Source of the DNA: Rheinheimera sp. MM224
GTDB taxonomy: Bacteria > Pseudomonadota > Gammaproteobacteria > Enterobacterales > Alteromonadaceae
Direction: 5' to 3'
DNA: 64,000 bases
Assembly: GCF_947090785.1 (NCBI RefSeq)
Contig: NZ_OX352320.1
Span: 1,922,001-1,986,000 of the forward strand
The position numbers were made by a program, and so were the translations under genes. Shown here piece after piece: positions 28,048-37,329 of the stretch (positions within the stretch are counted from its first letter, which is position 1; the number at the start of each line of letters is the position of its first letter). The notes under the pieces are model-generated. The model made no database searches. It saw only the letters and a list, made by a program, of their open reading frames with translations, and was not told the DNA's origin.

Positions 28048-29796
28048 TTGTCTTCACAAACAACGGGTTCAATTAGCACCTTTAAGCGTCTGATGCGTTA
28101 TTTAAAACCCTACAAAGCGGGTTTTGCTCTGGCGATGTTTGGTATGGCGGGTTACGCCTGTGTGGATATTTACTTTATTTCTCAGTTTTCCAGCTTTATT
28201 GACCGTGGTATCACGCAAAAAGATACGGCTTATTTAGCCTGGGCTCCGGTTTTTGTCGTCGGCATGTTTTTGCTGCGTGGTGTGTTTCATTTTATCTCCA
28301 GCTACTGCCTGAACTGGGCTGGTACTCATATAGTTAAAGACTTACGCCAGCAACTGTTCCGTCAGATGATTGCTTTGCCTGTCAGTTATCATGACAAACA
28401 TTCGACCGGCGAGCTGATTTCAAAAATCACCTACGATGCAGAACAAATTAAACAAGCCTCCAGCAAAGCGCTGGTCGTGCTTATTCACGAAGGTGTGTTT
28501 GTTTTAGGTTGCTTAGGTCTGATGTTTTACAACAGCTGGCATTTGTCGCTTATTTTTTTAGTCATAGCTCCGCTGATTGCCTTCATAGTGGCGCAGGTGT
28601 CTAAACGTTTCCGTAAAATCAGCAGCAATATGCAAAATGCCATGGGCGATGTCACCACCAGTTCAGAGCAAATGCTGAACGGCCACAAAGTGATTTTATC
28701 CTTTGGCGCAGGCGAGCTGGAAAATGACAGATTTAAAGCGGTGAATAACCGCAACCGTCAGCTGGATGTCAAAATGGAAGCGACCCGCGCCATCAGCGTC
28801 TCGCTGATTCAGTTGATTGCTTCTTTTGCTTTGGCTTTTGTGATTTATCTGGCTAGCTTCCCGGCTATGCTGGACACCTTAACACCTGGCACTTTCAGTG
28901 AAATGATCACCGCTATGATGCTGTTGTTAAAACCTCTGAAGCAGCTGACTACTGTCAACAGTGATTTTCAGCGGGGTATGGCAGCAGCTACCAATGTCTT
29001 TATGGTTCTGGATGAAAAACCAGAGCAGGACACTGGTACTATTGAACTGAAACAGGTCACAGGCGCTATTGAAATTAAAGACTTAAGCTTTAACTATCCA
29101 GGCCATCAGAAACAGGTGTTAAAGCAGATTAATATCAAAGTGGAACCTGGTCAGACTGTCGCTTTAGTCGGCCGTTCCGGCAGCGGTAAAACCACCATTT
29201 CCAGCTTATTGCCGCGTTTTTACGAAACAGAGCAAGGTGAAATTTTACTGGATGGTATCAATACCAAAGACTGTACGCTGGATTCATTACGCTCACAAAT
29301 GGCCGTGGTATCGCAGCATGTAGTGCTGTTTAACGACACTATTGCCAATAACATTGCTTATGGCTACCGTGGTGAATTAAGTCCTGAACGTTTACTGGAA
29401 GTTGCAGAAAAAGCTCATGTGATGGAATTTGTCAATCAGATGCCTGCTGGGCTCGACACTGAAATTGGCGAAAACGGTGTGACTTTATCCGGTGGTCAAC
29501 GTCAGCGTATCGCTATTGCCCGTGCTTTGTTACGCCAGGCTCCTGTGCTTATTCTGGATGAAGCGACTTCAGCCCTGGATACAGAGTCGGAGCGTAAAAT
29601 TCAGGGGGCTTTGGATGAATTATTTAAAGGCCGCACCAGTATTGTCATAGCGCACCGTTTATCCACCATTGAAAATGCCGACCAGATTTTAGTCATGGAT
29701 CAGGGCCAGATTGTAGAGCAGGGCAACCATCAGTCCTTGCTGGCACAAAATGGTTACTATGCTCAGCTGTATAAAATGCAATTTAGCGAAGTCTGA
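28048..29796 (+). CDS. msbA: Lipid A export ABC transporter MsbA
   Basis: Flips lipid A-core across the inner membrane. 582 residues from the TTG at 28048, chosen because GGGG lies about 7 bases upstream; a TTG at 28036 adds four residues. A six-helix TM domain (about 20-310) is followed by an ATPase domain with Walker A GRSGSGKTT, signature LSGGQRQRIAIARALL, Walker B VLILDEATSALD and a switch His (IVIAHRLST). The stop overlaps the lpxK start (TGATG), as expected for the conserved msbA-lpxK pair. Confidence 0.95.
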   Translation: MSSQTTGSISTFKRLMRYLKPYKAGFALAMFGMAGYACVDIYFISQFSSFIDRGITQKDTAYLAWAPVFVVGMFLLRGVFHFISSYCLNWAGTHIVKDLRQQLFRQMIALPVSYHDKHSTGELISKITYDAEQIKQASSKALVVLIHEGVFVLGCLGLMFYNSWHLSLIFLVIAPLIAFIVAQVSKRFRKISSNMQNAMGDVTTSSEQMLNGHKVILSFGAGELENDRFKAVNNRNRQLDVKMEATRAISVSLIQLIASFALAFVIYLASFPAMLDTLTPGTFSEMITAMMLLLKPLKQLTTVNSDFQRGMAAATNVFMVLDEKPEQDTGTIELKQVTGAIEIKDLSFNYPGHQKQVLKQINIKVEPGQTVALVGRSGSGKTTISSLLPRFYETEQGEILLDGINTKDCTLDSLRSQMAVVSQHVVLFNDTIANNIAYGYRGELSPERLLEVAEKAHVMEFVNQMPAGLDTEIGENGVTLSGGQRQRIAIARALLRQAPVLILDEATSALDTESERKIQGALDELFKGRTSIVIAHRLSTIENADQILVMDQGQIVEQGNHQSLLAQNGYYAQLYKMQFSEV

Positions 29797-30761
29797 TGAA
29801 CTGGTTGGAGAGAGGCTGGTACCGTCAGCACCCTTTTACACTGCTGTTCTGGCCGCTGAGTCTGCTGTACCGGCTGGTCGCTCTGATCCGCCGTTTTGGC
29901 TATCAGCGTGGCTGGTTTCAGTCTTTTGCGGTAGAAAAACCAGTTGTTATTGTTGGTAATATTTCGGTAGGTGGTACAGGCAAAACGCCTTTTACCTTGT
30001 GGCTTTGTAAGTTTTTAACAGAGCAGGGCTTTACCCCTGGTATTGTCAGTAGAGGTTATGGTGCCCGAATCACAGAGCCTGTGCGGGTGACTTCTTTGCA
30101 TTTGGCTTGTGATGTCGGGGATGAACCTTTACTTTTGGCCAGCAAAAGTAATTGCCCTGTAGTGGTCTGTCCGGACAGAGTGGCCGCTGCGCAGTATCTG
30201 CTCGCCTCCACAGACTGCGATATAGTGATTAGCGACGATGGCTTACAGCATTACCGATTAAAACGCGATCTGGAATTGGTACTGATTGATGGTCAGCGCG
30301 GTTTGGGTAATCAGCAGTTATTGCCAGCAGGGCCGTTACGGGAGCCGGTATCACGTTTACAAAGCGTCGATGCGGTTGTCGTCAATAGTGGTGACTTTGA
30401 TCTGGCGCAGTACAGGATGCAGTTAAAAGCTGTTAAGCCTCTGGCATTAGATGGGCAAAGCCAATGGCCAGAAAAAGCTGTGACTTTAGTGGCAGCTATA
30501 GGCAATCCACAACGTTTTGTCGATACGGTAAAAAGTGTGGGTATTGAGATTAAAGCCACCGCCTTTTTCCGTGATCATTTTGCTTTTGATGAAAACAGTC
30601 TGGCTGATATCGAAGGCCCAGTGCTGATGACAGAAAAAGATGCGGTCAAATGTCGCACTTTTGCTAAACCCAATTGGTATTACCTGCCGGTCGAAGCCGA
30701 CCTGTCGGATGAATTTAAATTCTGGCTGCAGCAACAGCTGCGTCAATGGAGAGATGAATAA
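29796..30761 (+). CDS. lpxK: Tetraacyldisaccharide 4'-kinase LpxK
   Basis: 321 residues. It phosphorylates the lipid A disaccharide at the 4' position. It has an N-terminal amphipathic/TM segment ([20 protein letters not shown]), P-loop [14 protein letters not shown] (about residues 50-63), SRGYGA and [15 protein letters not shown], all characteristic. It is coupled to msbA upstream, and its last base is the first of ycaR's ATG. Confidence 0.96.
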   Translation: MNWLERGWYRQHPFTLLFWPLSLLYRLVALIRRFGYQRGWFQSFAVEKPVVIVGNISVGGTGKTPFTLWLCKFLTEQGFTPGIVSRGYGARITEPVRVTSLHLACDVGDEPLLLASKSNCPVVVCPDRVAAAQYLLASTDCDIVISDDGLQHYRLKRDLELVLIDGQRGLGNQQLLPAGPLREPVSRLQSVDAVVVNSGDFDLAQYRMQLKAVKPLALDGQSQWPEKAVTLVAAIGNPQRFVDTVKSVGIEIKATAFFRDHFAFDENSLADIEGPVLMTEKDAVKCRTFAKPNWYYLPVEADLSDEFKFWLQQQLRQWRDE

Positions 30762-30955
30762 TGGCTTTAAATATCGCCTTGCTGGACATCATTGCTTGTC
30801 CTTTGTGTAAAAACAAACTGAAACTGGACAAAGAAAAACAGGAATTGATTTGTACTGCTGATCGTCTGGCTTATCCGGTCAAACAACATATACCTGTGTT
30901 ATTAACGTCTGAAGCCCGTACTTTAAGTCTGGATGAGGCTGACAAATGGCGTTAG
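30761..30955 (+). CDS. ycaR: YcaR/Trm112-family small protein
   Basis: 64 residues with [19 protein letters not shown] at the start and [12 protein letters not shown] near the end, the Trm112/YcaR (UPF0434) pattern. Only one CxxC is present (CPLC), plus a lone Cys (LICTADR). It sits between lpxK and kdsB as in E. coli and overlaps kdsB by 10 bases. Precise role not known. Confidence 0.92.
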   Translation: MALNIALLDIIACPLCKNKLKLDKEKQELICTADRLAYPVKQHIPVLLTSEARTLSLDEADKWR

Positions 30956-31710
30956 TTAAAACGGGGTTTCTGGTGGTTATTCCGGCCCGTTACGCCAGTA
31001 GCCGTCTGCCAGGTAAACCCCTGGCTGATATTGCAGGCTTCACCATGATTGAACGGGTGTACCGTCAGGCCATTAAAAGTGGTGCAGAGCGTGTTGTTAT
31101 TGCCACAGACGATGTCCGGGTACAACAGGTATGCGAAGGTTTTGGTGCTGAAGTCTGTATGACAAGCCCGGCCCATAATTCAGGCACTGAGCGTCTGGCC
31201 GAAGTCGTGTCTTTATTAAGCCTGGCGAACGATACAGTGGTAGTGAATGTGCAAGGCGACGAGCCTTTTATTCCGCCAGCCATTATTCGCCAGGTCGCCG
31301 AAAACTTAGCCAGTCAAAGCAAAGCGCGCATGTCGACTTTATCTGTGCCTATTGCGCATGCAGATGAAGTACAAAACCCCAATGTGGTGAAAGTACAAAG
31401 CGATAAAAATGGTTATGCGCTGTATTTCAGCCGCTCTGTGATCCCATTTGATAGAGATAAAGCTTTTACAACACAACTGGCTGACATCTATCGTCGTCAT
31501 ATAGGTATTTACGCCTACCGTGCTGGTTTTATTAAAGAGTACGTCAGTTGGCCAGCGTCACAGCTTGAGCAGATTGAATGCTTAGAGCAGCTTAGAGTGT
31601 TATGGCAAGGCGAAGCTATTCATGTCGCTACTGCGCTTGAAACTCCGGCTGTTGGCGTTGATACGCCAGAAGATCTGGAACGAGCCCGTCTGGTTGCGGC
31701 TGCTTTATAA
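30946..31710 (+). CDS. kdsB: 3-deoxy-manno-octulosonate cytidylyltransferase KdsB
   Basis: 254 residues. It makes CMP-KDO from CTP and KDO for the LPS inner core. [20 protein letters not shown] (about 11-30) is the nucleotide-binding signature; [13 protein letters not shown] holds metal and substrate ligands. It overlaps ycaR by 10 bases. The 3' end lies in a small tandem duplication. Confidence 0.95.
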   Translation: MALVKTGFLVVIPARYASSRLPGKPLADIAGFTMIERVYRQAIKSGAERVVIATDDVRVQQVCEGFGAEVCMTSPAHNSGTERLAEVVSLLSLANDTVVVNVQGDEPFIPPAIIRQVAENLASQSKARMSTLSVPIAHADEVQNPNVVKVQSDKNGYALYFSRSVIPFDRDKAFTTQLADIYRRHIGIYAYRAGFIKEYVSWPASQLEQIECLEQLRVLWQGEAIHVATALETPAVGVDTPEDLERARLVAAAL

Positions 31711-31728
31711 ATGGCGGCTTTATAAATG
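31696..31728 (+). repeat. Short tandem duplication at the kdsB/pseudouridine synthase junction
   Basis: GCGGCTGCTTTATAAATG (31696-31713) is followed at once by GCGGCTTTATAAATG (31714-31728). The copies differ by one GCT. The first copy holds the kdsB stop and an ATG that opens a four-codon ORF; the second holds the real start of the next gene. Confidence 0.85.
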
Positions 31729-32436
31729 ACTACGGTTTTGAAGCTGGTGTTTGAGCATGCTGATTTTCTGGTGCTGGATAAACCGTCCGGCTTGAGTTTT
31801 CATTCTGAGTTTGAACCTGGTGTGGTGGCTTTGGCTGAAGCCCAGTTTGGGCTGAAGCTTTATGCCGTGCATCGCCTGGATAAAGGCACATCCGGTTTAT
31901 TGCTGCTGGCAAAAAGCAGCGAAGCAGCGGCGAAGTTATCTGAATTGTTTCAAAACCAGCAGATCCAAAAGTTTTATCTGGCGCTGACCGATCAAAAACC
32001 GAAGAAAAAACAAGGCTGGGTCAAAGGCGATATGGTGCAGGCGCGCCGCTCGGCCTGGAAGCTGACCGGTACCTTAACCAATCCTGCTGTCAGTTATTTT
32101 GTATCGGCGTTTTACGATGTGGAAGGGCGTAGAGCTTTTCTGGTGAAACCTTTTACCGGTAAAACCCATCAGGTGCGGGTGGCGTTAAAAAGTGTCAGTG
32201 CAGCTATTTTAGGTGATGAGTTGTATCAGGGTACAGCAGCAGATCGTCTCTACCTGCACGCTTATGCATTGTATTTTAGCTGGCGTGATGCCGATATTGA
32301 GCTGGTGTTGCCGCCCTCTGATGGTGAGGAGTTTTTGGCTGAGCCGTTGCAACAGCATCTCAATCAGAATTGGGCAGAACCTGCTTTGCTGGAGTGGCCT
32401 TCCTATCAAAAACCAACAAGTTTAAGAGTTGAGTAA
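31726..32436 (+). CDS. RluA-family pseudouridine synthase (TIGR01621-like)
   Basis: 236 residues. It converts a uridine in rRNA or tRNA to pseudouridine. The catalytic motif HRLDKGTSGLLLLAK places the nucleophile Asp at residue 52, and VKPFTGKTHQVRVALKSV is the second conserved block. There is no S4 RNA-binding domain, so it belongs with the short RluA-like enzymes; the target base cannot be told from sequence. Confidence 0.9.
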   Translation: MTTVLKLVFEHADFLVLDKPSGLSFHSEFEPGVVALAEAQFGLKLYAVHRLDKGTSGLLLLAKSSEAAAKLSELFQNQQIQKFYLALTDQKPKKKQGWVKGDMVQARRSAWKLTGTLTNPAVSYFVSAFYDVEGRRAFLVKPFTGKTHQVRVALKSVSAAILGDELYQGTAADRLYLHAYALYFSWRDADIELVLPPSDGEEFLAEPLQQHLNQNWAEPALLEWPSYQKPTSLRVE

Positions 32437-32441
32437 CCTAA

Positions 32442-33230
32442 GTGTCTGATTATTTATTACGTTTTGCCGGCATAGGCCGTTTGTATGGCACCAAAGCGCT
32501 GGATGCGTTTCAGAAGGCCCATGTCTGTGTGGTTGGTATTGGTGGTGTCGGCAGCTGGGCGGCTGAAGCTTTAGCGCGCTCCGGCATAGGCGAAATAACC
32601 CTGATAGACCTGGACGATATTTGTATCAGCAACACCAACAGGCAGCTGCATGCGTTATCGGGCAGCATAGGTCAGGACAAAGTGGCTGTGATGGCTGAAC
32701 GTATTAAAGCCATTAACCCAGAGTGCAAAGTGCATCAGGTCGAAGATTTTGTCACGCACGATAATTTATTTGAGCTAATGAGTACAGACTTTGATTACGT
32801 GGTGGATTGCATCGACTCTATCAAAGCCAAAGTGGCGCTGATTGCGCACTGCAAACGCAATAAAATTGCGATAGTCACAGTAGGTGGTGCCGGCGGGCAG
32901 GTAGATCCGACCCAAATTCAGTTGGCTGACTTAAGCCAGACTGTGTATGACCCTTTGTTATCTAAGGTTCGTAACACCCTGCGTCGTGACTACAATTACA
33001 GCCGCAATACCAAAAGACGTTTTGGCATAGATGCTGTGTATTCAACTGAGCAGTTGGTGTATCCAAAAGGTGATGGCACAGTCTGTCAGACCAAACCTGA
33101 ACTGGAAGGCCCTATGCGTTTAGATTGCAGCGGTGGTTTTGGTGCTGTCACCGTAGTGACAGGATCTTTTGCTTTTGTTGCTGTCTCAAGAGTGCTGAAA
33201 AAGCTTGCCGAAAAAGCTAATAAAGTCTGA
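32442..33230 (+). CDS. tcdA: tRNA threonylcarbamoyladenosine dehydratase TcdA (CsdL)
   Basis: 262 residues, E1/MoeB-like fold with VVGIGGVGSWAAEALARSGIGEITLIDLDD (nucleotide binding). It uses ATP to cyclise t6A37 of tRNA to ct6A. In E. coli this CsdL acts with CsdA and CsdE (known), and here csdE and csdA lie immediately downstream on the opposite strand. GTG start at 32442. It ends 9 bases from the csdE end, with no room for a terminator. Confidence 0.95.
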   Translation: MSDYLLRFAGIGRLYGTKALDAFQKAHVCVVGIGGVGSWAAEALARSGIGEITLIDLDDICISNTNRQLHALSGSIGQDKVAVMAERIKAINPECKVHQVEDFVTHDNLFELMSTDFDYVVDCIDSIKAKVALIAHCKRNKIAIVTVGGAGGQVDPTQIQLADLSQTVYDPLLSKVRNTLRRDYNYSRNTKRRFGIDAVYSTEQLVYPKGDGTVCQTKPELEGPMRLDCSGGFGAVTVVTGSFAFVAVSRVLKKLAEKANKV

Positions 33231-33239
33231 AGCGTAAAT

Positions 33240-33692
33240 TTACTTGTGGGTCAGAGCCGAAGCTCTGACCCGATTCAATACAGCCAGCAAACCATTACTG
33301 CGGGACTGGCTGATATTTTGCTGCAGCTGTAATTCAGTCAATAATAATTCTGGTGTCGCCTTTGCCAGCTGTTCCGCAGTCAGACTATTCAGCTGCACTA
33401 AAATCAAAATTATAAGCCCCTTTACAATACGGGCATCACTGTCAAAAGCCCAGAAATGTTGCGCTGTAACAGGGTCCTGATAATGCAGCAGCCAGGCTTT
33501 GCTTTCACAACCCTGAACTAAAAATTCATCTCTGTGCCAATCGCTGTCAAAAGCGGGTAATTCTTTGCCCAGCGTCATTAAAATTCTGTATTTACTTTGC
33601 CAATCTTTCAGCTGACGCAACTGTGGCAGTTGTGTATCGTAAATATTTTTTAGCGCAGTAGCGGTTTCTGTAAAGATATCTGGTCGGATCAT
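33240..33692 (-). CDS. csdE: Cysteine desulfuration sulfur acceptor CsdE (SufE family)
   Basis: 150 residues. The sulfur-accepting Cys is Cys62 in VQGCESKAW, matching Cys61 of E. coli CsdE. The rest is a SufE/IscU-like fold (FWAFDSDARIVKGLIILIL). It accepts persulfide from CsdA. The start overlaps the csdA stop by 4 bases, so the two proteins are coupled. CsdE rather than SufE is preferred because the neighbours are csdA and tcdA and no suf genes are present. Confidence 0.9.
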   Translation of the reverse strand: MIRPDIFTETATALKNIYDTQLPQLRQLKDWQSKYRILMTLGKELPAFDSDWHRDEFLVQGCESKAWLLHYQDPVTAQHFWAFDSDARIVKGLIILILVQLNSLTAEQLAKATPELLLTELQLQQNISQSRSNGLLAVLNRVRASALTHK

Positions 33693-34912
33693 TCAGCAAG
33701 TAACTCCACTGCTGTAGCTAAAGCGGCTAAAGTGTAATCAATTTCGTCGAAACTGTTGTAACAGGCAAAGGAAAAACGCACTGAACCTTTGCTATTGAGT
33801 GCCTGAAACAGCGGCATAGCACAGTGAGTTCCGGCCCGAACTGCGATGTTTTGTTGGTCGAGCAAGGTTGCCAGGTCGGCAGGGTGCTCATTTTTCAGGT
33901 TGAGTGCCACAATTCCTGCGTTAGTTGTCGGACCAGATAGCAGCTCTAAAGCCGGAATTTGCCGACAACCGTCATAAAATCGCTGCACAAGAGCAGTCTT
34001 ATGCTGTTGCCAAGCCTTCAAATCCTGCTGTTGTAGCCATAAAATAGCGGCAGCAAGGCCAATAGCACCCGCCATATTGGGTGTGCCAGCCTCTAATCTG
34101 TAAGGTAAATCATTCCAGCTGCTAGCCGAAAAGCTGACGGTTTTAATCATTTCACCACCGCCCAACAGCGGGCGCAGCAGCTCCAAATACTCTGTTTTGC
34201 CATACAAGACGCCAATGCCCGTTGGGCCATACAGCTTGTGACCAGAGAACAGATAAAAATCTACATCCAGAGCCTGCACGTCGACCTTCTCCCAAACGAT
34301 GCCCTGAGCACCGTCCAGTACGACTATAGCGCCTGCAGCCTTGGCCAAACGCACTATGTCCGCTATTGGCTGAATATGACCCAATGCGTTGGATACATGG
34401 CTGATACTAACCACTTTTGGCTTGAGCTTTAATAATTTGGTAAAGGCGGCGAGATCAAAGCGATGTTCAGCTGTTAAAGGCACCACATCCAGCTCCACGC
34501 CAAAAGGCATGGTATGAATATGCCAGGGCACTATATTTGCGTGATGTTCCATAGTTGAAATTAATACCCTATCGCCGGTCTGCAACACAGGACCCATTAG
34601 GCCAAATACCAGCTGATTAAAACCTGCTGTGGTGCCGTTGGTCCAGATGATTTCATGCGAAAAACGGGCATTTAAAAATTGTGCGACAGTGGTTCTGGCC
34701 GCTTCAAAAGCAGCTGTGGCTTGTTGGCTTAAGCCATGGGCTGAGCGGTGAACATTGCTGTTTTGTTGGCTGTAAAACGTATTCATTGCATCAAGCACGG
34801 CTTGGGGCTTATGCAAAGTGGCTGCATTATCCAGATAAATCCAATCCGGATGAGCGTCAAAAAACGGGAATTGCTGACGTAAAGAGGGGAGACTGAAGTT
34901 CAAGGTTGCCAA
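33689..34912 (-). CDS. csdA: Cysteine desulfurase CsdA (SufS-like class II)
   Basis: 407 residues; PLP enzyme that removes sulfur from cysteine. The PLP lysine is Lys226 (YLFSGHKLYGPTGIG) and the active-site cysteine is Cys364 (VRAGTHCAMPL), the same numbers as in E. coli SufS. ANIVPW and HVSNALGHIQP are family blocks. Coupled to csdE; convergent with tcdA. Confidence 0.94.
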   Translation of the reverse strand: MATLNFSLPSLRQQFPFFDAHPDWIYLDNAATLHKPQAVLDAMNTFYSQQNSNVHRSAHGLSQQATAAFEAARTTVAQFLNARFSHEIIWTNGTTAGFNQLVFGLMGPVLQTGDRVLISTMEHHANIVPWHIHTMPFGVELDVVPLTAEHRFDLAAFTKLLKLKPKVVSISHVSNALGHIQPIADIVRLAKAAGAIVVLDGAQGIVWEKVDVQALDVDFYLFSGHKLYGPTGIGVLYGKTEYLELLRPLLGGGEMIKTVSFSASSWNDLPYRLEAGTPNMAGAIGLAAAILWLQQQDLKAWQQHKTALVQRFYDGCRQIPALELLSGPTTNAGIVALNLKNEHPADLATLLDQQNIAVRAGTHCAMPLFQALNSKGSVRFSFACYNSFDEIDYTLAALATAVELLAE

Positions 34913-34930
34913 CCTAAAGCAAAAACATAT

Positions 34931-34956
34931 GAGGCCGGATCATAACATCCGGCCTC
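34931..34956 (-). terminator. Terminator of gltA
   Basis: GAGGCCGGAT and ATCCGGCCTC form a perfect 10-bp stem around CATAAC, followed on the minus strand by ATATGTTTTT. Confidence 0.8.
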
Positions 34957-34965
34957 ATTAGCAGG

Positions 34966-36243
34966 TTAGGCTTTTTTGAAGTCGCGCTTCGTATAGCCAG
35001 TATAGAGTTGACGCGGACGACCAATTTTGTGGCCTTTGTCTGACAGCATTTCATCCCAGTGAGATATCCAGCCGACAGTACGTGACATAGCGAAAATCAC
35101 AGTAAACATGCTGGTTGGAATACCAATGGCTTTTAAAATGATGCCTGAGTAGAAATCAACGTTTGGATACAATTTCTTCTCGATGAAGTACGGGTCTGAC
35201 AGCGCAATACGCTCCAGTTCCATAGCTACGTCCAGCAGAGGATCCTTGATGTTCAGCTCTTTTAATACGTCGTGACAGGTTTCACGCATCACTTTGGCAC
35301 GAGGGTCAAAGTTTTTGTAAACACGGTGACCAAAGCCCATCAAACGGAAACTGTCGTTTTTGTCTTTAGCGCGAGCCACGAACTCAGGAATACGATCTAC
35401 TGAGCCGATTTCCTGTAACATTTTTAAGCAAGCTTCGTTGGCGCCGCCATGTGCAGGGCCCCACAGAGATGCAACGCCTGCAGCGATACAAGCGTAAGGG
35501 TTAGCGCCTGAAGAACCGGCTAAACGTACTGTGGACGTTGAAGCGTTTTGCTCATGGTCTGCGTGCAGCATAAAAATACGGTCCATTGCTTTAGCAACAA
35601 TTGGACTGACTTGGTAATCTTCAGCTGGCACAGAGAACATCATATGCAGGAAGTTTTCTGCATATGTTAAGTCATTGCGTGGATACACAAAAGGCTGACC
35701 TACAGTGTATTTATACGCCATGGCAGAGATAGTTGGTAACTTGGCAATTAAGCGGTGAGCGCTGCGTTTACGCTGCTCCGGGTCGTTAATGTCCAGGTCT
35801 GAGTGGTAGAAAGAAGACAGAGCGCCAACCACACCACACAGCATGGCCATAGGGTGAGCGTCAACACGGAAGCCCTGGAAAAATGAGGCAATTTTCTCAT
35901 GCACCATAGTGTGGCGCGTGATGGTATGCACAAATTCGTCGTATTGAGCTTTATTTGGTAGCTCGCCTTCCAATAACAGGTAGCAGGTTTCCAGATAATC
36001 TGAATATTCCGCTAATTGCTCAATTGGGTAACCCCGGTGTAACAACACGCCATTATCACCATCGATATAGGTGATTTTTGATTCGCATGAACCCGTGGCC
36101 ATAAAGCCCGGATCGAAGGTGAAGTATCCTTGCTGACCTAAAGCACGAACATCAATAACATCAGTGCCTGCAGTGCCAGAATAGATAGGAAGTTCAAATG
36201 GTGCCTGTCCTTCGATCTGCACGACAGCTTTTTTATCTGCCAT
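34966..36243 (-). CDS. gltA: Citrate synthase (type II, NADH-regulated)
   Basis: 425 residues; condenses oxaloacetate and acetyl-CoA. The N-terminal beta region ([20 protein letters not shown]) is typical of hexameric type II enzymes. Conserved catalytic blocks are [32 protein letters not shown] and [21 protein letters not shown] lies before the ATG. It is divergent from sdhCDAB, the arrangement also found in E. coli, so both may respond to shared signals in the 370-base spacer. Confidence 0.97.
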   Translation of the reverse strand: MADKKAVVQIEGQAPFELPIYSGTAGTDVIDVRALGQQGYFTFDPGFMATGSCESKITYIDGDNGVLLHRGYPIEQLAEYSDYLETCYLLLEGELPNKAQYDEFVHTITRHTMVHEKIASFFQGFRVDAHPMAMLCGVVGALSSFYHSDLDINDPEQRKRSAHRLIAKLPTISAMAYKYTVGQPFVYPRNDLTYAENFLHMMFSVPAEDYQVSPIVAKAMDRIFMLHADHEQNASTSTVRLAGSSGANPYACIAAGVASLWGPAHGGANEACLKMLQEIGSVDRIPEFVARAKDKNDSFRLMGFGHRVYKNFDPRAKVMRETCHDVLKELNIKDPLLDVAMELERIALSDPYFIEKKLYPNVDFYSGIILKAIGIPTSMFTVIFAMSRTVGWISHWDEMLSDKGHKIGRPRQLYTGYTKRDFKKA

Positions 36244-36613
36244 TGGATTTCTCCTGTTGTTTTAATTGGGTTAAACCTTCATCGCACCTATTCTAACGTC
36301 AAGTGCTGCCTAAAAGTCAATTTTAATGCGCGATTGGATAATAAGTATTCGACTCTGGTCGTATTGTCATCAAAGAGGAATGCTGTAGGGTAGAGTACGC
36401 AGAAATTCGATAACCAAATCAAACATAAATTGTAATCCGAAGTGGTGAATTATATACTGTCGCGGGTTTTAAACCTGTTCAGCGTTTGATAGATAAAAAA
36501 ATAGGCTGAACCACACTTAGCTGTAGCCTGTATATCCATTGGGCGTTGACTGATTATTCAGCAACAAATAATGACAACAAAGCTCTATAAAGAGCGTCGA
36601 TGGGCAAGAAACT
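36244..36613. other. Divergent gltA/sdhC regulatory region
   Basis: A 370-base spacer without a credible gene. On the plus strand it carries a good sigma-70 promoter for sdh (listed separately). On the minus strand TTGACT (rc of 36315-36320) and TAGAAT (rc of 36290-36295) could drive gltA, with a long 19-base spacing. The sdh leader would be about 150 nt long. Confidence 0.6.
36430..36458 (+). promoter_or_regulatory. Sigma-70 promoter for sdhCDAB
   Basis: TTGTAA (36430-36435), a 17-base spacer and TATACT (36453-36458) are followed by a GC-rich discriminator (GTCGCGGG). It lies about 155 bases before sdhC. Confidence 0.7.
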
Positions 36614-36991
36614 GTGAAAAAGCAAAGACCTGTAAATCTAGACCTTACAACAATATCTTTTCCTGCTCCTGCGTTAGCGTCGATCCTGCACCGCGTAACT
36701 GGCGTCGCCATGTTTTTCGCTCTGGTGTTTGTGATCTGGGCTTGGGCAGTCTCTTTGTCTTCTCCGGAAGGCTTCGAGCAAGTCAGACTGGTATTACAAT
36801 CCTTCATCGCCAAGTTTATCGCCTGGGGTACTATCACAGTTTTGCTGTATCACATGATTGGTGGCATCCGTCACTTGATTATGGACATGGGCCACTGGGA
36901 AGAACTTAAGTCCGGTAACACCAGCGCAGTCGTCACTATCGTACTGTGGATTGTATTAGCTGTTTTAGCAGGAGTTTGGTTATGGTTCTGA
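36614..36991 (+). CDS. sdhC: Succinate dehydrogenase cytochrome b556 subunit SdhC
   Basis: 125 residues with three TM helices; SILHRVTGVAMFF near residue 23 is the SdhC signature, and the haem-ligand His is probably in LLYHMIGGIRHLIMD. GTG start. The end overlaps sdhD by 10 bases. With SdhD it anchors the dehydrogenase and passes electrons to ubiquinone. Confidence 0.93.
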   Translation: MKKQRPVNLDLTTISFPAPALASILHRVTGVAMFFALVFVIWAWAVSLSSPEGFEQVRLVLQSFIAKFIAWGTITVLLYHMIGGIRHLIMDMGHWEELKSGNTSAVVTIVLWIVLAVLAGVWLWF

Positions 36992-37329
36992 ATCAAGCCA
37001 GTTTAAAGCGCGACGGTGTCCAGGACTACGTCTCGTTACGTGCAACAGCAGTTATTCTGACGCTGTACACTCTGTTTATTCTGGGATTTTTCCTGGTTAC
37101 TCCTGAGGTAACCTACGATGTCTGGAAAGCACTGTTTTCCAGTCTGCTGATGAAAGCCTTCACTTTATTAACCTTAGCTTGTATCGCAGTTCACACCAAA
37201 ATTGGTCTGTGGCAGGTATTAACTGACTACGTCAAAAACGCAGCTTTGCGTGGCGTTTTACAGTTCCTGTTATACACCTTAGCTTTTGGCTATGTGGCTG
37301 TTGGTCTCTTTGTTCTGTGGGGTGTTTAA
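36982..37329 (+). CDS. sdhD: Succinate dehydrogenase membrane anchor SdhD
   Basis: 115 residues with three TM helices (ATAVILTLYTLFILGFFL, LTLACIAVHTKIGLWQVL, FLLYTLAFGYVAVGLFVLW). I use the ATG at 36982, which has GGAG 8 bases upstream; a start 12 codons earlier would lie deep in sdhC. AVHTKIGLWQVLTDYV carries the probable haem His and quinone-site residues. The stop directly abuts the sdhA GTG. Confidence 0.92.
   Translation: MVLNQASLKRDGVQDYVSLRATAVILTLYTLFILGFFLVTPEVTYDVWKALFSSLLMKAFTLLTLACIAVHTKIGLWQVLTDYVKNAALRGVLQFLLYTLAFGYVAVGLFVLWGV

Noticed and set aside
36571..36909. Plus-strand ORF of 112 codons overlapping sdhC
   Set aside because: Out of frame with sdhC, whose haem and membrane signature is clear.
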